Part shown: positions 1 through 5,233 of the stretch, one piece after another | Layout: each line of letters opens with the position of its first letter | How positions within the stretch are numbered: the stretch's first letter is position 1 | Notes under the pieces: model-generated | What the model was told of the DNA's origin: nothing | The model's input: the letters and a program-made list of their open reading frames with translations, nothing else | Database searches by the model: none | Position numbers and translations under genes: made by a program | Origin: Comamonadaceae bacterium | Lineage (GTDB): Bacteria; Pseudomonadota; Gammaproteobacteria; Burkholderiales; Burkholderiaceae_C | DNA: 5,233 nt | Reading direction: 5' to 3' | NCBI GenBank assembly: GCA_013298415.1 | Contig: JAAFHN010000229.1 | Coordinates: forward strand, 1-5,233

Positions 1-417
1 CCGCTGTCCTTCATCGATGTGCCGCAAGCCATCTATGTGGAAGGAATGCTCGCCATCTATGAACTCAACCGCATCGAGCTCCTGCGCGATGTGTTCCTGT
101 GGGCCTACGAGCGCTCTTGCCAGCAATACGCTGCCGTGAAGCAAAACATGGTGATGCCCGATTTGTTTCGGCTCAAGCACCGCCAGCAGCTTGCGCAAGC
201 GATGGCCGCCCTCGTGCGCGGCCTGCACGCGCCCAAACTCGCCGCCATCCGCAAGGCCACGCCCGCAACGGTAGAAAAAGCGGACCGCGAGCGCTTTGTG
301 CAGCTGGTGCAAGCCGAATTCAAAGGCCTGCATGCAGGCAATGCCGTGCGTTTTGGTTTGAGACCGTTGGAGTTTGAAACTTGGGCGGCATTGCATGCCA
401 GTGCGACGAACCACTGA
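1..417 (+). CDS. C-terminal part of a probable Fic-family protein (5' end outside the window)
   Basis: The reading frame is open from the first base and ends with TGA at 415-417, so this is the last 138 codons of a longer gene. A GTG at 19 is available but is unlikely to be the true start, because the residues before it (PLSFIDV) continue the same sequence style. The visible part is mostly alpha-helical and soluble, with no membrane segment. It includes the segments MLAIYELNRIELLRDVFLWA and YERSCQQY near its start and ends with a GLRPLEFETWAALH-like tail. From memory, this pattern matches the region following the catalytic domain in some proteobacterial Fic-family (AMP-transferase fold) proteins. 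The diagnostic HPFx(D/E)GNGR motif would lie upstream and cannot be seen, so the family call is tentative. The cupin gene begins 32 bases downstream on the same strand and may be co-transcribed. Confidence 0.5.
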   Translation, partial: PLSFIDVPQAIYVEGMLAIYELNRIELLRDVFLWAYERSCQQYAAVKQNMVMPDLFRLKHRQQLAQAMAALVRGLHAPKLAAIRKATPATVEKADRERFVQLVQAEFKGLHAGNAVRFGLRPLEFETWAALHASATNH

Positions 418-449
418 CACCTTCACCGCCGCATGGCAATATCGTGCGC

Positions 450-962
450 ATGAGCACCGACAAAACTGAGGCCCTGCGCCACGCGCTGATCCGCAATTTT
501 TTGCGCCCGACCGAGGTCACGCCGTTTGCGCACGGTGAGCGCTACGAGAGTACCGATGGCGAGCTGGTGAACCGCGAGATCAACACCAAGCTGGGCGCGG
601 CCATCACCACGCTGCCACCCGGCAAACTGCCCTGCCCTTATCACTTGCACCATGCGCAGACCGAAATGTTCATCGTGATCGAAGGCTCGGGCACGCTGCG
701 TGTGGCGGGTGAAATGCTGCCGATCACTGCGGGCGATGTGATCACCATCCCGCCGGGGCCAGACTACCCGCATCAGATCATCAACACCTCGGCTGCGCCG
801 CTGAAATACATCTCCCTCAGCACCCAAGAGTGGCCCGAGATGTGCGAATACCCAGATTCAGCAAAAACCTTGGCGAGCTCTGGCCCAAGCGCTGGCCCAC
901 GCACGCGCATGATCAACCGCGTAGCGGCGAGCTTGGACTACTGGGACGGCGAAACTGGCTGA
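450..962 (+). CDS. Cupin-domain protein (170 aa)
   Basis: This encodes a small single-domain cupin, a beta-barrel that normally binds one metal ion. Cupin motif 1 is well formed: His65, His67 and Glu72 in HLHHAQTE, then six residues and Gly79. Motif 2 follows at residues 95-112, starting GDVITIPPG, with His108 and Asn112. These supply the usual three-His/one-Glu metal ligands, although the spacing between the PxG turn and His108 is two residues longer than the textbook motif. There is no signal peptide or membrane segment, so it is probably cytoplasmic. The frame could be extended to a TTG at 381, but that overlaps the preceding gene and adds 23 residues unlike a cupin N-terminus; ATG 450 gives MSTDKTEALRHALIRNFLRP. 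No clear Shine-Dalgarno sequence precedes it. The tail ends in DYWDGETG. Cupins are functionally very diverse (isomerases, dioxygenases, sugar-binding or sensor proteins), and neither sequence nor context identifies the substrate. Confidence 0.88.
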   Translation: MSTDKTEALRHALIRNFLRPTEVTPFAHGERYESTDGELVNREINTKLGAAITTLPPGKLPCPYHLHHAQTEMFIVIEGSGTLRVAGEMLPITAGDVITIPPGPDYPHQIINTSAAPLKYISLSTQEWPEMCEYPDSAKTLASSGPSAGPRTRMINRVAASLDYWDGETG

Positions 963-980
963 TTTTTAAACAAATCAGCC
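957..980. terminator. 9-bp hairpin at a convergent gene junction, possible bidirectional terminator
   Basis: A perfect inverted repeat, GGCTGATTT (957-965) and AAATCAGCC (972-980) with a 6-base loop, lies between the converging cupin gene and the 605-residue minus-strand gene. The left arm contains the cupin stop codon TGA (960-962). Position and symmetry suit a shared terminator, but neither strand has a good U-tract after the stem (CATTGTC on +, AGTTTCG on -), so intrinsic termination would be weak. A second, looser pairing (988-992 with 1014-1018, and 993-996 with 1007-1010) follows in the same gap. Confidence 0.45.
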
Positions 981-1027
981 CATTGTCTTAGTGCAATAAG
1001 CATTTGTTGCTAGACTAAATGTAGCGT

Positions 1028-2845
1028 CTATTTGCACTTACCGGTGGCAGCATCCCAAACCAGACCTGGCAGCGCGAGCAGACCACCCATGGCCACCTGC
1101 CCCTGAGGTGTACTGGCAGTCGCGCTTTGCGCCGACACGCAATCTTGCTTGCCGGCTGCGCCCACACCACGCTCCATTTGGCTTGTGGCCATGCCACGGC
1201 GCAGCTGCTCATTGGCCAAATCCGCCAAACTGCGCTGGCGCTGAGGCGCATACGGGCCACCGGGCAACTGCATGTTCAGCGGCCTCGCGGCTGATGCGCC
1301 TGCTTGCGCAGCTCGCGCTGAGCCAGCCGCTGCGCCACCAGCACCTGCACCAGTTGACCCTGCCCCAACTGCGCCAGCGCTTCCCGCAGCCCCACCTGCG
1401 CCACTGCCCGTGCCCGTGCCGCCACCTGACCCCGCTACACCCCCAGCACCGCCCGCTGCGGTCGCGCCGCCAGCGCCGCCTGCCGAGCCCGGCACGCTCA
1501 GGCTACTTGGCAAGTTGCTCGGCAAACCTTGCCCCGGCCCAACCGGCACATTCACGATCACTTGCACAGCGCTGCTCGGTGCACTCGGATTTGCTGCCGC
1601 AGCAGTAGCGGGCGCAGGAGCAGCCACCGAGGCTGCGGTGGCCGCGGGCTGAGCAACGGGGGCAGCCGTTGCCGCAGGCGCTGGCACCGGGGCAGGCGCG
1701 CGCGCAGGCAGCGTGATTTGCAGGGTGAGTGGCTGAACTGCCTGCGGCTGCGCGGCTGATGCGAGTGGCCGCAGCGCCTCTACGGCAGAGGGCGCTGCTT
1801 GCTGCGGCGCGCTGGCCAAGTTTCGGCGCACAGGCTCTGGCTTGGGCGGAGGCGGCAAGGCCGGAATGGTGGGCGCGCTTTGCAAGGTGTCGTCGGTGGT
1901 CACGCCAGGCGCTGCCAAAGCGGGCCGGGGCAGGGCCGCTGGGTCGGCGGTGAGCTTCATGCTTGATCCGTCGATCACCTTGGGGCTCGCCGTGGGCGCT
2001 GGTGGCGCAAGCGTGGGCGCAGGCTCTGGCACGGGGGCAGGCGGAGGTGGCGCAGCCAGTTCTACAGACGGGCGAAGCGACACCACCGGCACCGGCGCGC
2101 CTTCCACCGGATCGCGATCGGCGGTGATCTGGGGCACGGTAGTGGTCAGGTTGCGGTCGACCACCAGCACAGGATTCGTACTCAGCACCGCTTGCTTGGC
2201 GCGCGCGGCCTGGGCTTCGGTGAGCGCACCTTCTGGGCGTTGCGCGGATTCGTCGAGCAACAACAAGGTGGCGATCGGCCGGAAGGTGAAATTGAAGGCG
2301 GGTGCACCCGCTGCGCCATCGCCGGGGCTGCTGCTGAACGCAGGCAACGTGGGCACGTACTGCGCCAGCAGCCACAAAAAGAGGGCGTGCACGACCAGCG
2401 CAAAAATGAGTACCGGCAGCGAAGGGCGAGGCCTTTGCCACACGGGCACGCGCCGCAACGCTTGGCCGCGCTCGCCGTGGGCTGCCCCATGCGTCGCATC
2501 GTGTGTGGCCGCCGCTATGGTCGCATGCGCCGCGATTTGCTCAGCATCGGCCACAAGCGCGATGCCCACCGGCTCGGCGGCAGACTCCGCAGTGCTTGCG
2601 CTCAGCGACTCCTCCACCCCCGCTTGAGCTGCAAGTGCGGGCACAGGTGCGGCTACCGGCGAAGGCTCAGCGCCAAGGGGCTCAACGCCCGAACCCAACT
2701 GGCTCTGCCGCACCCTTGCTTGAAGGTCTGCAATGCGCTGCTCATGGCGAGCCCGGCGCAGGCTCGCGCGCTCCGCGTCACTCAGTGGTGGCGCAGCGTC
2801 GCCCGGATCTGTGGGCTGAAAATCGTCATTCGGTGGTGGCCGCAC
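1028..2845 (-). CDS. Hypothetical single-pass envelope protein, Pro/Ala/Gly-rich, TonB-like architecture (605 aa)
   Basis: I do not recognise a named family. Visible layout: a charged cytoplasmic N-terminus with a helical, possibly coiled-coil stretch rich in Arg, Glu and Ala (residues 22-49); an Ala-rich linker; a basic patch (RRVPVWQRPRP, 131-141) before one hydrophobic segment (about 143-164, core VLIFALVVHALFLWLLAQYV); a region with FNFTFRPIATLLLLDES (184-200); a long Pro/Ala linker (about 264-430); an almost pure Gly/Ala/Ser stretch (451-518); and a C-terminal domain of about 85 residues containing SLADLANEQLRRGM (539-552) and ending in GKCK. The only two cysteines, 569 and 604, are both in that terminal domain and could form a periplasmic disulfide. 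One anchor plus a Pro-rich spanner recalls TonB or TolA, but I see no TonB C-terminal signature. The start is GTG at 2845: an in-frame TGA lies five codons upstream and the first internal ATG is far downstream, though no strong ribosome site is visible. It follows ssb by 65 bases. Topology predicts cytoplasmic N-terminus and periplasmic C-terminus. Confidence 0.85.
   Translation of the reverse strand: MRPPPNDDFQPTDPGDAAPPLSDAERASLRRARHEQRIADLQARVRQSQLGSGVEPLGAEPSPVAAPVPALAAQAGVEESLSASTAESAAEPVGIALVADAEQIAAHATIAAATHDATHGAAHGERGQALRRVPVWQRPRPSLPVLIFALVVHALFLWLLAQYVPTLPAFSSSPGDGAAGAPAFNFTFRPIATLLLLDESAQRPEGALTEAQAARAKQAVLSTNPVLVVDRNLTTTVPQITADRDPVEGAPVPVVSLRPSVELAAPPPPAPVPEPAPTLAPPAPTASPKVIDGSSMKLTADPAALPRPALAAPGVTTDDTLQSAPTIPALPPPPKPEPVRRNLASAPQQAAPSAVEALRPLASAAQPQAVQPLTLQITLPARAPAPVPAPAATAAPVAQPAATAASVAAPAPATAAAANPSAPSSAVQVIVNVPVGPGQGLPSNLPSSLSVPGSAGGAGGATAAGGAGGVAGSGGGTGTGSGAGGAAGSAGAVGAGSTGAGAGGAAAGSARAAQAGASAARPLNMQLPGGPYAPQRQRSLADLANEQLRRGMATSQMERGVGAAGKQDCVSAQSATASTPQGQVAMGGLLALPGLVWDAATGKCK
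1292..1495 (-). repeat. Low-complexity Gly/Ala/Ser-coding tract within the 605-aa gene
   Basis: Residues 451-518 of the envelope protein are almost entirely Gly, Ala and Ser with occasional Thr, Val or Pro. The DNA is correspondingly skewed, with short irregular GCC/ACC/CGC-like units on the + strand rather than an exact tandem repeat. Together with the Pro/Ala linker it explains the long antisense open frames in this part of the window. Such tracts are usually flexible linkers and vary in length between relatives. Confidence 0.7.
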
Positions 2846-2910
2846 GCCGATCAGACTTCAGGCGCTGGCGTTCAGTTCACGGGCCTTGAGCGGTCGATCA
2901 AAGCAGTCGG

Positions 2911-3417
2911 TCAAAACGGGATGTCGTCGTCGAGGTCGTCAAAGCCTGTTTTGCTTTTCGCAGGCGCTTGCGGGCGCGCGGCTGGCGCTGAGGGAGCGGG
3001 CGGCCTGCTGGCGGCTGACGCGGCTGGCCTGTAGCTGCTGCCACTTCCTCCACCGTCTTCGCCTGCAGGCTGGCCACCGCCCTGGCGTGAGCCGAGCAAC
3101 TGCATCTCCGTTGCCACGATGTCTGTGGTGTTGCGCTCTACGCCGTCTTGGCCTGTGTATTTGCCATAACGCAAGCGGCCTTCCACGTAGATCTGCGTGC
3201 CCTTCTTGACGTATTCGCCCACGATCTCGGCCAAACGGTCAAAAAACTGCACGCGGTGCCATTCGGTCTGTTCCACCAACTCGCCGCTGGTTTTGTCTTT
3301 GCGCTTGCTGGTGGTGGCGATACTGATGTTGGCCACAGGCTGGCCGCTGGGCAAATAGCGGATTTCTGGATCGCGGCCACAGTTGCCGAGCAAAATCACT
3401 TTGTTGACGGAGGCCAT
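2911..3417 (-). CDS. ssb: Single-stranded DNA-binding protein (168 aa)
   Basis: SSB coats single-stranded DNA during replication, repair and recombination and recruits partner proteins through its C-terminal tip. The OB fold covers about residues 1-109, starting MASVNKVILLGNCGRDPEIR and including TEWHRVQFFDRLAEIVGEY and the YVEGRLRYGKY strand. A disordered Gly/Ser/Pro/Ala linker (about 110-155) follows, then the acidic tip FDDLDDDIPF, the hallmark of bacterial SSB that binds partner proteins. The length is typical. Compared by eye with E. coli SSB, Trp54 is conserved (Trp53 here), while the DNA-stacking Trp40 and Trp88 positions appear to be Arg39 and Tyr87; other SSBs also vary at these sites. 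The ATG at 3417 has a plausible Shine-Dalgarno sequence AAGGG six bases upstream. moaC ends 40 bases upstream on the same strand. I see no LexA-type operator or clear sigma-70 promoter in that gap. It may be the housekeeping copy or a second paralogue; the window cannot decide. Confidence 0.96.
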   Translation of the reverse strand: MASVNKVILLGNCGRDPEIRYLPSGQPVANISIATTSKRKDKTSGELVEQTEWHRVQFFDRLAEIVGEYVKKGTQIYVEGRLRYGKYTGQDGVERNTTDIVATEMQLLGSRQGGGQPAGEDGGGSGSSYRPAASAASRPPAPSAPAARPQAPAKSKTGFDDLDDDIPF

Positions 3418-3457
3418 GTCGTACCCTTATCGCAGCGGAAATGTGAATACTGGATTT

Positions 3458-3985
3458 TTACACACCCGGGTTGACGAAGGGCCCCGACTTGCCGCCCGAC
3501 TTTTCCAGCAGCGCCACATCGCGCAACACCATGGCGCGGTCTGCCGCTTTGCACATGTCGTAGATCGTGAGCAGCGCGCTCGTGCAAGCCACCAGTGCCT
3601 CCATTTCCACGCCAGTCGGCCCCACAGTCTCTGCGGTGGCCTTGCAAACGATTTGCGGGGCATTTTTCACGCCATTTTCACCACTTGTCCAATCATTTTC
3701 AACATTTGATGCTATAAATTCAATAGTGACGCGCGTGAGCGCAATAGGGTGGCAAAGTGGAATCAGATCGCTGGTTTTCTTGGCAGCCATGATCCCCGCG
3801 AGGCGAGCAACGCCCAGCACATCGCCCTTTTTGGCACTGCCGCTTTGGATCAAGGCCAAGGTTTCGGGCAGCATTTCAATGCGGCCCTGGGCCACGGCCA
3901 CGCGCTTGGTGGCCGGTTTTGCGCCCACGTCCACCATGTGGGCTTGCCCGGAAGCGTCGAAATGAGTGAGGGGAGAGTCAGACAT
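3458..3985 (-). CDS. moaC: Cyclic pyranopterin monophosphate synthase MoaC (175 aa)
   Basis: MoaC works after the radical-SAM enzyme MoaA in the first stage of molybdenum cofactor synthesis, converting the 3',8-cyclo-GTP intermediate to cyclic pyranopterin monophosphate in the cytoplasm. Family signatures are clear: AHMVDVGAKPATKR (15-28), KKGDVLGVARLAGIMAAKK (52-70), DLIPLCHP with His79, TGVEMEAL with Glu127 and Glu129, YDMCKAADRAM with Asp143 and Lys146, and the C-terminal KSGGKSG. These include the expected active-site His, Glu, Asp and Lys residues. The frame is open to an upstream ATG at 4096, but those 37 extra codons run through the intergenic repeats and are not MoaC-like; ATG 3985 gives MSDSPLTHFDASGQAHMVDV, matching the family start. 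No good Shine-Dalgarno sequence precedes it. Oddly, about 13 residues are inserted around positions 91-109 in an AT-rich DNA patch. No other moa genes are present, so the rest of the pathway must be elsewhere. Confidence 0.96.
   Translation of the reverse strand: MSDSPLTHFDASGQAHMVDVGAKPATKRVAVAQGRIEMLPETLALIQSGSAKKGDVLGVARLAGIMAAKKTSDLIPLCHPIALTRVTIEFIASNVENDWTSGENGVKNAPQIVCKATAETVGPTGVEMEALVACTSALLTIYDMCKAADRAMVLRDVALLEKSGGKSGPFVNPGV
3661..3729. repeat. AT-rich in-frame insert in moaC, candidate relic of a dispersed repeat
   Basis: By direct count, 22 of these 69 bases are G or C (about 32%), in otherwise GC-rich surroundings. It holds CATTTTCA at 3673-3680 and 3694-3701, a near-copy CATTTTTCA at 3661-3669, and CTAT...ATAG (3712-3726). 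On the moaC strand, words such as GAATTTATAGC and GATTGGACAAG resemble a short dispersed intergenic repeat that I recall from Comamonadaceae genomes; that resemblance is from memory. The stretch encodes roughly MoaC residues 86-108, the part longer than in E. coli MoaC, and keeps the frame open. Confidence 0.5.
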
Positions 3986-4001
3986 GATGAACAATCGTTG
4001 T

Positions 4002-4047
4002 GGCGCTCCATTGAGCAACTCGGCTCCAGCGCCTGGAGCTGAGCGCC
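4002..4047. repeat. Nested inverted repeats (strong stem-loop) upstream of moaC
   Basis: The core is GCTCCAG (4023-4029), loop CGC, CTGGAGC (4033-4039). It extends outward through a G/T position (4022/4040) to CTC (4019-4021) and GAG (4041-4043). A separate outer pair, GGCGCTC (4002-4008) and GAGCGCC (4041-4047), competes for part of the same right arm. It lies 17-62 bases upstream of the moaC start codon, so it could fall in the moaC leader RNA. There is no T-run after it on either strand, so a simple intrinsic terminator is unlikely. Confidence 0.6.
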
Positions 4048-4094
4048 TCGGCAGGAACGCCTCGGCAGAGACGCTTCGGCAGAATTGCCGAGGC
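4044..4094. repeat. Three 14-bp tandem repeats followed by an inverted copy
   Basis: Three adjacent 14-base units start at 4044, 4058 and 4072: CGCCTCGGCAGGAA, CGCCTCGGCAGAGA and CGCTTCGGCAGAAT. They are followed at once by TGCCGAGGC (4086-4094), the reverse complement of the core GCCTCGGCA. The third unit can pair with this inverted copy across a 4-base loop (4073-4081 with 4086-4094, one G/T pair). The cluster sits in the divergent region between moaC and the pilin accessory gene. It could be an operator array, an mRNA leader structure or a small palindromic repeat family; the sequence alone does not say which. Confidence 0.65.
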
Positions 4095-4145
4095 ATTTAC
4101 GCGCCAGACACAGAACTTTGAAACCGCGAAACCATCATACCGACC

Positions 4146-4934
4146 ATGCAAGCAGCTACCTTGCCACCCACGCCCCCAGCCGGTTTTGACTGGGCTACCC
4201 GCCTTCGCGCGGCCACTTTGCACCTGGGCGTGAGCCTCGTGGTTGCCTCACTGGCGGCAACCTTGGTGTTCGTGGTGTGGTACCCCTACCCCTACCGGGA
4301 AATCTCCAGCGGCAGAGAGCTGTTTTTGCTCGTAGTCACCGTGGATGTGATCCTGGGGCCGCTCTTGATGCTTGCGATTTTCAACCGCAAGAAACCCAAA
4401 GCCGAGCTGGTGCGCGACATCGCCATCATCGGCGGCGTCCAGCTCGCCGCCTTGCTCTACGGCTTGTGGACGGTGTTTGTGGCGCGGCCAGTGCATCTGG
4501 TGTTTGAGTACGACCGCTTTCGGGTGATCCACGCGATTGATGTGCCCGAAGAGCTGGAGGCCAAGCGGGTGAACCACAGCTACCCCTTGGGCAAACCCAC
4601 GCCGCTCGGCTTGCGGCCGTTTCGCAGCGCCGAGGAGCAGTTTGACTTCACCAAAGCGGCAATTGGCGGCTTGCATCTTTCTGCCCGCCCCGAGCTTTGG
4701 CAGCCGTATGAAAAGAGCGCGCCTGAAGTGATGCGCGCGGCCAAATCGATCGCCACACTGAAAGCGCGTTTTCCAAACCACGGCGCAGCCATCGATTTGG
4801 CTGTGGCCGATGCAGGCTTGCCCGCAGAGCGTTTGCTCTGGCTGCCCATGATCGGGCGCAAGACGTTTTGGACCGTGCTGATCGACAGCCAAAGCGCCGA
4901 GCCCAAAGCCTTTTTGCCACTGGATTCGTTTTGA
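4146..4934 (+). CDS. TfpX/TfpZ-like type IV pilin accessory membrane protein (262 aa)
   Basis: Proteins of this type are inner-membrane accessory factors usually encoded beside type IV pilin genes and needed for stable pilin or pilus assembly. Here the N-terminal half has three hydrophobic segments, about residues 25-46 (HLGVSLVVASLAATLVFVVW), 59-79 (LFLLVVTVDVILGPLLMLAIF) and 92-113. These are separated by the family-like motifs WYPYPYREISSGRELF (45-60) and VDVILGPLL, with a short cytoplasmic loop of basic residues (RKKPK, 81-85). After the third segment come ARPVHLVFEYDRFRVIHAID (113-132) and a soluble, probably periplasmic domain to residue 262. The assignment rests on recalled family patterns; no pilin gene is in the window. 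ATG 4146 starts the frame about 60 codons before the first conserved motif cluster ends, but no Shine-Dalgarno sequence is evident. The stop overlaps the next start (TGATG), implying translational coupling. moaC is divergent, 160 bases away. Confidence 0.75.
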   Translation: MQAATLPPTPPAGFDWATRLRAATLHLGVSLVVASLAATLVFVVWYPYPYREISSGRELFLLVVTVDVILGPLLMLAIFNRKKPKAELVRDIAIIGGVQLAALLYGLWTVFVARPVHLVFEYDRFRVIHAIDVPEELEAKRVNHSYPLGKPTPLGLRPFRSAEEQFDFTKAAIGGLHLSARPELWQPYEKSAPEVMRAAKSIATLKARFPNHGAAIDLAVADAGLPAERLLWLPMIGRKTFWTVLIDSQSAEPKAFLPLDSF

Positions 4935-5233
4935 TGCTCTCTCATTTGACGCGCTCATTCCTGCCCTTTGCAATCGGGCGTGGCTCGCGTCTGCGCCAAG
5001 TCGCCATCGCTTGCACGCTTGCGCTCGGGAGCTTGGCCGCACCCAGCGCCAGCGTTCTTGCCGATCCGCTGCCAAGCTTGGGCGGCGCAGGCGAAATGTC
5101 GCTCGCACAGGAACGCAAAATCGGCGACAGCATCGCCAAGCAGCTCTACCGCGATCCTGACTTGCTAGACGATCCGCTGCTGCAAAACTACGTGGACGGC
5201 ATTTTTTCGGCCATCGTGGCCGCCGCCCGCGAG
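4934..5233 (+). CDS. M48-family metalloprotease, BepA/YfgC-like, N-terminal 100 residues (runs off the window)
   Basis: The ATG at 4934 shares its A with the preceding TGA stop, and the frame stays open to the window end. Residues 1-43 look like a Sec signal peptide: basic residues (Arg16, Arg19, Arg21), a hydrophobic core about 23-36 and a likely cleavage after VLA (41-43). The mature part begins DPLPSLGGAGEMSLAQERKI, then GDSIAKQLYRDPDLLDDPLL and a YVDGIFSAIV helix. This matches, from memory, the start of periplasmic M48 proteases such as E. coli BepA (YfgC), which act in outer-membrane protein quality control. The zinc-binding HExxH motif would lie downstream and is not visible, so catalytic competence cannot be judged. 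I recall M48 proteases next to moaC in related Burkholderiales; if so, the tfpZ-like gene may have been inserted between them. Confidence 0.85.
   Translation, partial: MLSHLTRSFLPFAIGRGSRLRQVAIACTLALGSLAAPSASVLADPLPSLGGAGEMSLAQERKIGDSIAKQLYRDPDLLDDPLLQNYVDGIFSAIVAAARE

Larger units (their letters stand above)
3986..4145. other. Divergent intergenic region between moaC and the pilin accessory gene
   Basis: These 160 bases must hold start signals for both divergent genes. More than half (4002-4094) is the inverted and tandem repeat cluster. I find no convincing sigma-70 -35/-10 pair on either strand: the best minus-strand candidate (TTCAAA then GTAAAT, 16-base spacing, upstream of moaC) matches consensus at only 4 and 3 of 6 positions. 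The minus-strand open frame continuing upstream of moaC through this region is not MoaC-like. Confidence 0.6.

Noticed and set aside
381..449. Cupin start at TTG 381
   Set aside because: It would overlap the upstream gene by 37 bases using a rare start codon and add residues unlike a cupin N-terminus; ATG 450 is better.
1290..1500. CRISPR-like or minisatellite array in the GC-rich tract
   Set aside because: The units are irregular with no fixed period or spacers, and the tract is explained by Gly/Ala/Ser codons in the 605-aa gene.
1503..2441. Minus-strand open frame of 312 codons in another frame of the 605-aa gene
   Set aside because: It is an Arg/Ala/Cys-rich translation typical of an out-of-frame reading of GC-rich low-complexity DNA. 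The 605-aa frame has a sensible membrane segment and C-terminal domain.
1842..2627. Long + strand open frame (261 codons) rich in Gly, Ala, Ser and Thr
   Set aside because: It lies wholly antisense to the 605-residue gene. Its composition follows from the complementary Pro/Ala-rich coding, with no domain or ribosome site of its own.
3418..3457. SOS (LexA) operator upstream of ssb
   Set aside because: No CTG-N10-CAG element in the right orientation is visible in the gap between moaC and ssb.
3986..4096. N-terminal extension of MoaC from an upstream ATG at 4096
   Set aside because: The 37 extra residues are translated from the tandem and inverted repeats and do not resemble MoaC. The internal ATG at 3985 matches the normal family start.
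4073..4145. Sigma-70 promoter for moaC or for the + strand pilin accessory gene
   Set aside because: Candidate -35/-10 pairs match consensus at only about half the positions or have wrong spacing, so they cannot be supported.
4248..5108. Minus-strand open frame (286 codons) opposite the pilin accessory and M48 genes
   Set aside because: It is antisense to two frames with recognisable families and overlapping start/stop signals, and its translation is rich in Arg, His and Gln without recognisable motifs.

Overview
This window is ordinary chromosomal DNA from a GC-rich proteobacterium, most probably a betaproteobacterium of the order Burkholderiales, perhaps the family Comamonadaceae. The clues are the character of the SSB, MoaC, TfpZ-like and M48 protease sequences, the high GC content, and an AT-rich patch in moaC that resembles short dispersed repeats I recall from Comamonadaceae genomes. 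The taxonomic call is inference from protein style; nothing in the window proves it.

Layout. On the + strand, the left edge holds the C-terminal part of a larger protein (1-417, probably the tail of a Fic-family protein), followed 32 bases later by a small cupin protein (450-962). A convergent junction with a 9-bp hairpin (957-980) separates these from three minus-strand genes. Read in transcription order these are moaC (3985-3458, molybdenum cofactor biosynthesis), ssb (3417-2911, single-stranded DNA-binding protein) and a 605-residue, single-pass, Pro/Ala/Gly-rich envelope protein of unknown function (2845-1028). A divergent intergenic region of about 160 bases (3986-4145) carries two strong inverted repeats and a 14-bp tandem repeat. 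Beyond it, on the + strand, lie a TfpX/TfpZ-like type IV pilin accessory membrane protein (4146-4934) and, overlapping its stop codon (TGATG), the start of a secreted M48-family metalloprotease of the BepA/YfgC type (4934 to the window end).

How the genes fit together. There is no obvious single pathway. moaC, ssb and the 605-residue gene are collinear with gaps of 40 and 65 bases and could share a transcript, but their functions are unrelated (cofactor synthesis, DNA maintenance, cell envelope). The tfpZ-like and M48 genes are translationally overlapped and both products would act at the inner membrane or periplasm.

The most interesting points are: (1) an AT-rich stretch of about 70 bases inside moaC that makes the protein about 13 residues longer than E. 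coli MoaC and looks like an in-frame relic of a dispersed repeat; (2) the repeat and hairpin cluster between moaC and the pilin accessory gene; (3) the 605-residue TonB-like-architecture protein with a small C-terminal domain containing the protein's only two cysteines. I see no mobile element with a transposase, CRISPR array, tRNA or rRNA, and no convincing new multi-gene system.
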